A stretch of 20,004 bases of DNA, taken from the NCBI GenBank assembly GCA_043802745.1, contig JAZDKU010000007.1:1-20004 (forward strand), given 5' to 3'. Shown here in pieces: positions 1 through 5,283 of this stretch. The notes beneath the pieces were generated by a model that made no database searches, had not been told where the DNA came from, and saw only the letters and a program-made list of their open reading frames with translations. The position numbers and the translations under genes are program-made. Within the stretch, counting starts at the first letter, position 1; the number at the start of each line of letters is the position of its first letter. The DNA comes from STD1-80 sp043802745. GTDB taxonomy: Bacteria; Patescibacteriota; Minisyncoccia; Minisyncoccales; CG1-02-41-26.

Positions 1-971
1 ATGGCGATGTGTGGAAAAAGTCAATTGAACTTGGTAGGGGAGAGATAGAAGCAAAATATGGCCAAAAAATTGAAATAATTTATGAGGACTCGCAAATGAA
101 GCCAACGGACGCGGCCACTGCTGCCAGCAAGCTGATAAACAGTGATAAAGTTAAGGCAATTATGGACGGTATATCTCGCGAGACACTAGCCATTACGCCA
201 ATGACCGAGCAAAATAAAGTAATTGTTTTAACTGGCGGCACAAGCGCGGAAATTAGCAAGGCAGGGGATTATGTTTTTAGAACATATCCATCTGACTTAT
301 ACCAGGGTAATGACTTGGCAGACTTGGCCATAAAAAAAGGTTATGCAAACATGGCAGTCTTGTTTTTAAATGATGAATACGGCAAAGGTATTGTTGATGT
401 ATTAAAGCAAAGACTAGAAGCCAATGGTGGGAAAATGGTTGCTAGCGAGAATTTTCAAGCTCAAGGAGCAAGTGATTACAAAACTCATCTTACAAAAATT
501 GCCAAAGAAAAACCAAACGCAATTTTAATTATTGCCTCGCAAAATCAATATGTGCTTATCTTAAAGCAGATGAAAGAACTTGGTATTAATTTACCAGTTT
601 TAGCTGGCGATGGGTTTAAAGACCAGACAATTTTGGATAGCGCAAAAGAGCTGGCGGAAGGTGTTATTTTCACGGCTTTTGTCGACCCAAAAACACCAGA
701 GGGTGAAAAGTTTAATTTATTGTATAAAGAAAAATACGCCACAGAGCCAGGGGCTTATGCAGCTGAATTTTATGACAATACAAAGTTGCTTCTAACAGCT
801 TTAATTGAAGGCAAGGGTGATGTTGAAAAAGCCAAAGCCTGGCTTTATGCGGTGAAAGATTGGCATGGCGCCACTGGCACTATTAATTTCGATGCTAACG
901 GCGATGTTATTGGCAAAAGTTACACAATCTACACCGTCAAAAACGGCCAATTTATTCCCTATGAGCAGTAA
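1..971 (+). CDS. livJ: Branched-chain amino-acid-type ABC transporter substrate-binding protein (5' end missing)
   Basis: The reading frame is open to the left edge (Gly-Asp precede the GTG at position 9, giving ...GDVWKKSIELG), so the true start and signal peptide lie outside the window; about 320 residues are visible and the stop is TAA at 969-971. The sequence is a type 1 periplasmic-binding fold of the LivJ/Leu-Ile-Val-binding family. It has YEDSQMKPTDAATAASKLI near the visible N-terminus, TPMTEQNKVIVLTGGTS in the first lobe, and a second lobe with VLFLNDEYGKGIVDVLKQ and a late AAEFYDNTKLLLTAL helix. The protein would bind a small amino-acid-like ligand outside the membrane and deliver it to a Liv-type permease. 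The permease genes (livH, livM) and livG are not in the window and may lie upstream. A terminator follows at once, separating it from livF. The family call is firm; the ligand cannot be read from sequence. Confidence 0.88.
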   Translation, partial: GDVWKKSIELGRGEIEAKYGQKIEIIYEDSQMKPTDAATAASKLINSDKVKAIMDGISRETLAITPMTEQNKVIVLTGGTSAEISKAGDYVFRTYPSDLYQGNDLADLAIKKGYANMAVLFLNDEYGKGIVDVLKQRLEANGGKMVASENFQAQGASDYKTHLTKIAKEKPNAILIIASQNQYVLILKQMKELGINLPVLAGDGFKDQTILDSAKELAEGVIFTAFVDPKTPEGEKFNLLYKEKYATEPGAYAAEFYDNTKLLLTALIEGKGDVEKAKAWLYAVKDWHGATGTINFDANGDVIGKSYTIYTVKNGQFIPYEQ

Positions 972-973
972 TC

Positions 974-996
974 TTACACCGGTCTGACCGGTGTAA
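974..996. repeat. Perfect 10-bp hairpin after the binding-protein gene
   Basis: TTACACCGGT at 974-983 pairs perfectly with ACCGGTGTAA at 987-996 around a CTG loop. It begins 3 nt after the stop codon and has no T-tract, so alone it is not a standard terminator. A related short hairpin with the same GGT-CTN-ACC centre lies just upstream of serS. Confidence 0.75.
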
Positions 997-999
997 TTC

Positions 1000-1040
1000 A
1001 AAAACCCTGTTGCCCGCTAAGGCGAACAGGGTTTTTGTTT
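1000..1040 (+). terminator. Rho-independent terminator between livJ-like gene and livF
   Basis: AAAAACCCTGTT (1000-1011) pairs with AACAGGGTTTTT (1025-1036), a 12-bp stem. The loop itself contains a short GCC/GGC pairing. The stem ends in a T-run and TTTGTTTT follows. It should end the binding-protein transcript, so livF needs its own promoter. Confidence 0.88.
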
Positions 1041-1054
1041 TGGTTAATTTTTGC

Positions 1055-1066
1055 TAAAATAGGGGA
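1055..1066 (+). promoter_or_regulatory. Candidate -10 element of livF (leaderless arrangement)
   Basis: TAAAAT at 1055-1060 lies 6 nt before the livF ATG, so transcription would start at or next to the start codon. No good -35 is seen at 16-18 nt spacing (only T-rich sequence from the terminator). The call leans on the same layout at better promoters in this window. AGGGGA directly abuts the ATG, too close for a normal Shine-Dalgarno. Confidence 0.45.
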
Positions 1067-1783
1067 ATGTTAGAAATAAAAAATCTCAAAGCTGGGTATG
1101 GTGGTATGGAAATCCTCAAGGGAGTTGATTTTAATATTGAGGCAGGAGAGATAGTAGCTATTATCGGGCCCAATGGCGCGGGTAAGAGCACTTTGTTAAA
1201 AAGTGTTTTTAGTTTAGCTGATATTTATTCGGGTAAAATATTTTTTAAAGATAAAGATATTACTAAGCTGCCAACCTATCAGCTTATTTCTTTGGGCATA
1301 AGTTATGTGCCGCAAGGTCGGCAGGTTTTTGGCGCTTTAACAATTTTAGAAAATTTAGAAATGGGCGCCTACACAAAATTAAAAATTAAAAATGAAAAAT
1401 TAAAAATTAAAGACGAGTTAGAAGAAAAAATTTATAAATTTTTTCCTGCGTTAAAAGAAAAACAGAACGAGATGGCTAGCAATTTATCGGGTGGCCAGCA
1501 GCAAATGCTGGCTATTGGGAGAGCTTTAATACAAGACCCAGAGCTTTTGCTTTTTGACGAGCCCTCTCTAGGCCTTGACCCCAAAACAATGAAAGAAGTT
1601 TTTGCGAAAATTCAGGAAATAAATAAAGAAGGCATCTCCATAGTTATCGTGGAGCAAAACGCCAAACAAGCCTTGGCCATTGCTCATCGCGCTTATGTGT
1701 TAGAGGATGGCAAGGTTGCCCTAACTGGCGGGCCAGAAATCCTCCAAAGCGAAAAAATAAAAAAAATTTATTTAGGCGGATAA
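1067..1783 (+). CDS. livF: Branched-chain amino-acid ABC transporter ATP-binding protein LivF
   Basis: This is one of the two nucleotide-binding subunits of a Liv-type importer, acting on the cytoplasmic face. Walker A GPNGAGKST is at residues 34-42, the LivF-typical VPQGRQVFGALTILENLEMG at about 81-100, the ABC signature LSGGQ at 140-144, and Walker B LLLFDEP at about 160-166, followed by SLGLDP. The switch region reads VEQNAKQAL, with the Gln that LivF proteins carry. Length (238 aa) is near the usual 230-240. Between GAY and DELEE it holds the low-complexity peptide TKLKIKNEKLKIK, encoded by an A-rich repeat and longer than usual for this loop. The upstream terminator and close -10 element suggest it is transcribed separately from the binding-protein gene. 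LivG, LivH and LivM are not in view. Confidence 0.93.
   Translation: MLEIKNLKAGYGGMEILKGVDFNIEAGEIVAIIGPNGAGKSTLLKSVFSLADIYSGKIFFKDKDITKLPTYQLISLGISYVPQGRQVFGALTILENLEMGAYTKLKIKNEKLKIKDELEEKIYKFFPALKEKQNEMASNLSGGQQQMLAIGRALIQDPELLLFDEPSLGLDPKTMKEVFAKIQEINKEGISIVIVEQNAKQALAIAHRAYVLEDGKVALTGGPEILQSEKIKKIYLGG
1375..1411. repeat. A-rich direct-repeat tract inside livF
   Basis: Repeated AAAAATTA / AAAAATGA units are read in frame as KLKIKNEKLKIK. An 18-bp stretch (1383-1400) is identical to 5173-5190 at the end of serS, and 15 bp (1395-1409) recur at 9082-9096 in the membrane Mur ligase gene in another frame. This looks like an in-frame expansion or insertion of a low-complexity repeat. Confidence 0.6.
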
Positions 1784-1787
1784 TTTT

Positions 1788-1815
1788 TTGACAAATAGAA
1801 ATTTTTGAGTAAGAT
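1788..1815 (+). promoter_or_regulatory. Sigma70-type promoter of the membrane-protein gene
   Basis: TTGACA (1788-1793) and TAAGAT (1810-1815) are 16 nt apart. The ATG lies 11 nt after the -10, giving an expected leader of only a few nucleotides. It is a near copy of the antitoxin promoter at 2315-2342. Confidence 0.8.
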
Positions 1816-1861
1816 TAAATAAAAAAATGGCTGCGCAAGAAACAAATAATAAAATAACTTT
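1788..1861 (+). repeat. Promoter-plus-start duplication, copy A
   Basis: The block TTGACA through TAAATAAA (1788-1823) matches 2315-2350 at 32 of 36 positions. After an 8-nt length difference in the leader, the first 35 coding bases match those of the antitoxin gene at 30 of 35. Counts were made by eye from an ungapped comparison of each block. Confidence 0.8.
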
Positions 1862-2285
1862 GAAAAATAAAAAGATATTCGTACCCCTAATATTTGTACT
1901 GCTAATTTTATTTTGTTTGGTTTTGCTCTACTTCAATATTTTATCTAATAATGCACCAAGAGTGGAAAGCATAGCCCCAGCAGTTGGATTGAGCGGGGTA
2001 GAGATTGAAGAGATGAGGGCGCTGCTAGAAGAAAGTTTCTTAAATAAATTTGTGCCTTTTGAAAAAATTAGTGTTTATCAAATAACCCTAACGCGTGAAA
2101 GAAATAAACAACCCGGTTACTCTGACATATTCTATGCAAGCATTAATTTTGACACTCCCTTTCCCTTTAGAGGAGACGAAGTTGCTGGGCTTTCGTGGTC
2201 AACGCTTTTTGCAAAAAATATAAACACGGGGAAATGGGAACTAATTAAAAAATATTGTTGTTGCGATGCATGTAGTGACTGGTAA
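1827..2285 (+). CDS. Single-pass membrane protein of unknown function with Cys-rich C-terminus
   Basis: No family is recognised. The 152-residue product has a hydrophilic N-terminus (MAAQETNNKI), one strong hydrophobic segment at about 18-39 (FVPLIFVLLILFCLVLLYF) and a soluble domain. That domain ends in CCCDACSDW, with Cys at 144, 145, 146 and 149. The Lys-rich stretch before the membrane segment suggests N-in topology, placing the domain and cysteines outside. The central part (SVYQITLTRERNKQPGYSDIFYASINFDTPF, quoted in two halves: SVYQITLTRERNKQ and PGYSDIFYASINFDTPF) looks like beta strands. Its first 11 codons and its promoter are diverged copies of those of the antitoxin gene 500 bp downstream, so the N-terminus is probably a captured expression cassette. 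It has a good promoter of its own and no visible terminator. Confidence 0.7.
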   Translation: MAAQETNNKITLKNKKIFVPLIFVLLILFCLVLLYFNILSNNAPRVESIAPAVGLSGVEIEEMRALLEESFLNKFVPFEKISVYQITLTRERNKQPGYSDIFYASINFDTPFPFRGDEVAGLSWSTLFAKNINTGKWELIKKYCCCDACSDW

Positions 2286-2314
2286 AAATTTATAAATAAA
2301 GAAGCGAAATCTTT

Positions 2315-2342
2315 TTGACAAAAGAAAATTTTTGAGTAAAAT
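2315..2342 (+). promoter_or_regulatory. Sigma70-type promoter of the toxin-antitoxin operon
   Basis: TTGACA (2315-2320) and TAAAAT (2337-2342) are 16 nt apart; the ATG follows 19 nt after the -10. This promoter should drive the antitoxin, toxin and probably the BtrH-like gene, with the next terminator at 3854. Confidence 0.82.
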
Positions 2343-2396
2343 TAAATAAATAAACAAAAACATGGCTACACAAGAAATAAACAATAAAATAATTTT
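2315..2396 (+). repeat. Promoter-plus-start duplication, copy B
   Basis: This is the second copy of the unit at 1788-1861, covering the promoter, leader and first 11-12 codons (MATQEINNKII here, MAAQETNNKIT in copy A). The leader is 8 nt longer than in copy A. Confidence 0.8.
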
Positions 2397-2601
2397 ATCT
2401 AAAGCAACTATTCTTAAGCAAAAAGGGATGGTCATTTTGCCTTTGCAAGAATACAAAAGATTGTGCGAAGACGCGGCAATAATCACTTATCATTTAAAGG
2501 GCAAAGAAGCACAAAAATTGGATTGTTTAGTTCGAGATGGAATGAATGAATATAAAGCAGGCAAGTGCAAGATAATAAAGTCATTAGCTGACTTAGATTA
2601 A
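2362..2601 (+). CDS. Putative antitoxin of a RelE/ParE-type toxin-antitoxin pair
   Basis: A 79-residue protein sits 2 nt upstream of a RelE-like toxin gene, the normal antitoxin-first order. The segment KATILKQKGMVILPLQEYKRL resembles the 'V(V/I)LPL(x)EYE(K/R)L' start of Phd/YefM-like antitoxins or of small companion proteins found before RelE genes in Patescibacteria. It is followed by a charged helix (LKGKEAQKLDCLVRDGMNEY) and a short tail ending KSLADLD, which would be the toxin-binding part. Expected role: neutralise the toxin and repress the shared promoter at 2315-2342. The first 11 residues are shared with the upstream membrane protein and may not belong to the ancestral antitoxin fold. 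Position strongly supports the call; the exact antitoxin family is uncertain. Confidence 0.7.
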   Translation: MATQEINNKIILSKATILKQKGMVILPLQEYKRLCEDAAIITYHLKGKEAQKLDCLVRDGMNEYKAGKCKIIKSLADLD

Positions 2602-2603
2602 AT

Positions 2604-2861
2604 ATGATTATTAGAGTATCGCCAAAATTTGAAAAACAATACAAGCGGTTGCCCAAAAAGATAAAAGAACAAGCTAAATATAAAGAAGATGTTTTTCGTT
2701 CTAATTTTTTCGAACCATCCTTAAAGACACATAAATTATCAGGAAAAGACGAGGGTTGCTGGGCATTTTGGATAAATTATTCTTATAGAATCAAGTTTAT
2801 TTTTATTAGCCAGTCAGAAATTTTGTTTTTAGAAGTTGGCCTTCACGATATTTATAATTAG
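2604..2861 (+). CDS. RelE/YafQ-family mRNA interferase-like toxin
   Basis: This 85-residue protein is typical in size for the RelE/ParE superfamily. It starts with the strand-helix pattern MIIRVSPKFEKQYKRLPKKIK, has the central LKTHKLSGKDEGCWAFWINYSYRIKFIF (read as LKTHKLSGKDEGCWAF then WINYSYRIKFIF) and ends LEVGLHDIYN. Family knowledge: the 'L.G' centre, the 'YRI.F' strand and the final 'G.HD.(V/I)Y' are hallmarks of RelE/YafQ/YoeB-like ribosome-dependent mRNA endonucleases, with the late His a usual catalytic residue. The gap to the antitoxin gene is 2 nt, so translation is probably coupled. No frame damage is seen, so the toxin looks intact. Confidence 0.82.
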   Translation: MIIRVSPKFEKQYKRLPKKIKEQAKYKEDVFRSNFFEPSLKTHKLSGKDEGCWAFWINYSYRIKFIFISQSEILFLEVGLHDIYN

Positions 2862-2872
2862 ATAAAAAAACG

Positions 2873-3832
2873 ATGAACAATACTTACTACTACATTGGAA
2901 ATGGAGCTTATTGCTACGCAAATTCAGCCTCAATGCTTTTGGCAAGCATAGGTGAAAACATTGAACCGTCTTTAATTGAGGTACTTACAGGAACTAGTAT
3001 TGGTATAGCTGTTGAATTAGATAAAGAAAAGAAAAGCTTATCGTTTGACCATTCTCCGACGCTTCTTCCTGACTTAGGAATAACAAAAGCCTTAGATATT
3101 TTAGGTTTTACATACCAAACAAAAATCTTTGATAAAGAAAGCGAATTCCCTCGTGCCATAGAGGAGTTACAAAGGGATTTGGTTACTTCTCCAGCAGTAA
3201 TTGGTCCACTTGTAATGGGGCACCTGACTTATAATCCAGACCATAAACATTTGATGGAGGCAGACCACTTTGTACTTGTTTACAAAGCTGACAAGGACTT
3301 TATTTACATACACGACCCTCACGAATTTCCTCATGTTTTCTTAAATTTTGAACAACTTAAGAAAGCGTGGGCCGCTGATGGAATTTTCTATAAAAAGGGT
3401 TACTACCGTTACACCTTTGCTCCGAAAAGAATAGAGAACCCTTCCAATAACGAAATCTACTCAAAAGCTATAAGTTTTTTTAAAGATATTTATAAAGAAG
3501 GAGAATTAAAGACAGATAAAAAGAATTTTGAGATTGGTGGTGAAGCTATCAGAAATTACGCCAAGTATATAGCTGGGAGAAGTTTAGACGATAAAGAACG
3601 GGATCATTTTGTATATTTTGCTCTTCCACTCGGAGCAAAAAGAGCGCTTGATTATTTTAAATTCTTTTCTCCGTATAATAAGAAACTTGCTGATTTAAAG
3701 TATCAACAATCTGTCAATTTTGGTGCTGCTCATGTTCATGCAACTAACAGAGATTGGGGATTGCTATCTAGAGAGTTTGAAAATATCGCATCAGCTGAAG
3801 GTCAGTTCAGGGATGAGTTGATAAAAGCTTAA
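2873..3832 (+). CDS. BtrH-like / papain-fold cysteine protein
   Basis: The 319-residue product begins MNNTYYYIGNGAYCYANSAS, a Cys (C14) in a GxxC-x-ANS context at the start of a helix. A His follows at 132 (EADHFVLVYK) and an Asp at 148 (YIHDPHEFPH). Cys, then His before a beta strand, then Asp/Asn in the next strand is the order of papain-like folds such as peptidase C39-like proteins and the N-terminal domain of BtrH, the acyltransferase of butirosin biosynthesis. The helical C-terminal half (about 190-319) could match the domain that follows BtrH_N in that family. It begins 11 nt after the toxin gene and shares its promoter by position; a terminator follows. It could be a peptidase, acyltransferase or amidase, and no substrate can be inferred. 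Placing a cysteine enzyme in a toxin-antitoxin operon is unusual. Confidence 0.55.
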   Translation: MNNTYYYIGNGAYCYANSASMLLASIGENIEPSLIEVLTGTSIGIAVELDKEKKSLSFDHSPTLLPDLGITKALDILGFTYQTKIFDKESEFPRAIEELQRDLVTSPAVIGPLVMGHLTYNPDHKHLMEADHFVLVYKADKDFIYIHDPHEFPHVFLNFEQLKKAWAADGIFYKKGYYRYTFAPKRIENPSNNEIYSKAISFFKDIYKEGELKTDKKNFEIGGEAIRNYAKYIAGRSLDDKERDHFVYFALPLGAKRALDYFKFFSPYNKKLADLKYQQSVNFGAAHVHATNRDWGLLSREFENIASAEGQFRDELIKA

Positions 3833-3853
3833 GGACTTATGGACGAGCCGTTG

Positions 3854-3883
3854 TCCGCTATTTCATAAAAGCGGATTTTGTTT
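3854..3883 (+). terminator. Terminator after the BtrH-like gene
   Basis: TCCGCT (3854-3859) pairs with AGCGGA (3870-3875) around a 10-nt loop, and TTTTGTTTT follows. The stem is short, so strength is moderate. Confidence 0.6.
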
Positions 3884-3905
3884 TATACTGAATTATTAAA
3901 AAATA

Positions 3906-3922
3906 CACTGGTCTTACCAGTG
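3906..3922. repeat. Small perfect hairpin directly upstream of serS
   Basis: CACTGGT (3906-3912) pairs with ACCAGTG (3916-3922) around a CTT loop, ending 7 nt before the serS ATG. Centre and loop resemble the hairpin at 974-996. It could hide or expose the serS start; no T-box features are present. Confidence 0.6.
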
Positions 3923-3929
3923 AAAAACT

Positions 3930-5192
3930 ATGCTAGACATAAAATTCATCAGGGAAAATCCTGAAAAAGTTAAATTGGGGGCAAAAAATAAAGGTGTTGA
4001 AGTTGATGTGGACAAGCTTTTGGAGCTTGATAAAAAAAGGCGAGAAACTATTGCAGAAAGTGAACAATTAAAAGCCGAACAAAACAGGATAAGCGCCACC
4101 AAGGGCGCGCCAAGCCCAGAAGTTATCGAAAAAGCTAAGGATTTAAAAGAAAAGTTTCAAATACAAGAAATAATTTTAAAAGCAATCGAAGAAGAGTTTG
4201 ATGCTCTAATGCGCCAAATTCCCAATCCTGCTTTTGATGAAGTGCCAGTGGGCAAAGATGATTCAGAAAATGTGGTAAAAGAAATTGGGAAAATAAAGGA
4301 AAAGCCAAAATTTGATTTTAAGCCCAAAGAACATTGGGAAATAGGGGAGGCCTTGGATATTATTGATACTAAAAGAGCGGTTAAGGTGGCTGGTAGCAGA
4401 TTTTGCTATTTAAAAGGAGGAGCTGCCATGCTGGAGTTTGCTTTAATGAATTTTGGCCTTGAAAAAGTAATAGCAAAAGGTTTTATACCTGTCATTCCAC
4501 CAGTTATGATAAAAAGAGAGATGGCTAAAGCCACTGGATACTTTGAGCAAACAGACGAAAAAGAAGCCTACTATTTACCAGAAGACGATATGTTTTTAGT
4601 GGGTACCTCTGAACAATCACTAATTACCATGCATGCTGGTGAAATATTAGAGGAGAAAGATTTGCCTTTGCGATATGTTGGCTTTTCTACATGCTTTAGG
4701 CGTGAAGCTGGGAGCTATGGCAAAGATACTAATGGAATTTTACGAGTGCATCAGTTTGATAAATTAGAAATGATTGTTCTTTGCAAACCAGAGAATTCAG
4801 CTAAAGAACACGAGCAATTGCTTGCCATAGAAAAAGAACTAATGGACGGATTGGGTTTACATTATCAAGTAATTGATATTTGCACAGGGGATTTAGGTAT
4901 GCCAGCGGCTAAGAAATATGATATTGAAGTATGGATGCCTGGTCAAGATAGATACCGAGAAACCCACTCAACTTCTAATTGTACAGATTTTCAAGCACGG
5001 CGGCTTAATACGAGATATAAGGATAGCAAAACAAATAAGTTAGAATTTATTCACACTCTCAACGGCACAGCTTTTTCAATGAGGCCAATTATTGCTATCT
5101 TAGAAAACTTTCAAAAAAAAGACGGCACCGTAGAAGTACCCGAGGTTTTGCAAAAATGGACAGGATTCAAACAAATTAAAAATGAAAAATGA
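3930..5192 (+). CDS. serS: Seryl-tRNA synthetase
   Basis: This enzyme charges tRNA-Ser with serine in the cytoplasm. The 420-residue protein is full length for bacterial SerRS. The N-terminal MLDIKFIRENPEKVKLG leads into a long antiparallel coiled-coil arm (about 30-95) that contacts the tRNA. The class II core follows: GFIPVIPPVM (motif 1, about 184-193), the serine-site loop VGTSEQSLITMHAGE (about 224-238), motif 2 TCFRREAGSYGKDTNG with RVHQFDKLE (about 254-280), and motif 3 TLNGTAFSMRPIIAILENFQ. Motif 3 has SMRPI where many bacterial enzymes have AVGRT, but its Arg is kept. The last residues KQIKNEK come from the A-rich repeat also found in livF, so the C-terminus may have been extended by it. 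No Shine-Dalgarno precedes the ATG; a weak TATACT (3884-3889) may be the -10. The stop is TGA. Confidence 0.96.
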   Translation: MLDIKFIRENPEKVKLGAKNKGVEVDVDKLLELDKKRRETIAESEQLKAEQNRISATKGAPSPEVIEKAKDLKEKFQIQEIILKAIEEEFDALMRQIPNPAFDEVPVGKDDSENVVKEIGKIKEKPKFDFKPKEHWEIGEALDIIDTKRAVKVAGSRFCYLKGGAAMLEFALMNFGLEKVIAKGFIPVIPPVMIKREMAKATGYFEQTDEKEAYYLPEDDMFLVGTSEQSLITMHAGEILEEKDLPLRYVGFSTCFRREAGSYGKDTNGILRVHQFDKLEMIVLCKPENSAKEHEQLLAIEKELMDGLGLHYQVIDICTGDLGMPAAKKYDIEVWMPGQDRYRETHSTSNCTDFQARRLNTRYKDSKTNKLEFIHTLNGTAFSMRPIIAILENFQKKDGTVEVPEVLQKWTGFKQIKNEK

Positions 5193-5226
5193 AAAAGTAA
5201 AAACCACAAGGCAAAATTAAAAATGA
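5173..5226. repeat. A-rich repeat spanning the serS stop codon
   Basis: 5173-5190 is identical over 18 bp to 1383-1400 in livF. A related AAAATTAAAAATGA lies at 5213-5226. The first copy encodes the last residues of SerRS. Confidence 0.6.
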
Positions 5227-5278
5227 GCGAAACTTTTAAATTTTAGATTGTGGTTTTTCATTTTTAGTTTTTAGTTTT
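5199..5278 (+). terminator. Long inverted repeat / probable terminator after serS
   Basis: AAAAACCACAA (5199-5209) pairs perfectly with TTGTGGTTTTT (5248-5258). The 38-nt loop can pair further internally (AAAATT.. with ..AAATTTT), and T-rich sequence follows to the next gene. It probably ends the serS transcript. The arms are built from the same A-rich repeat seen in serS and livF. Confidence 0.6.
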
Positions 5279-5283
5279 TCGTT

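Noticed and set aside
3906..3929. T-box or other riboswitch in front of serS
   Set aside because: Only a 7-bp hairpin fits in the short leader; no T-box sequence or larger conserved structure is present.
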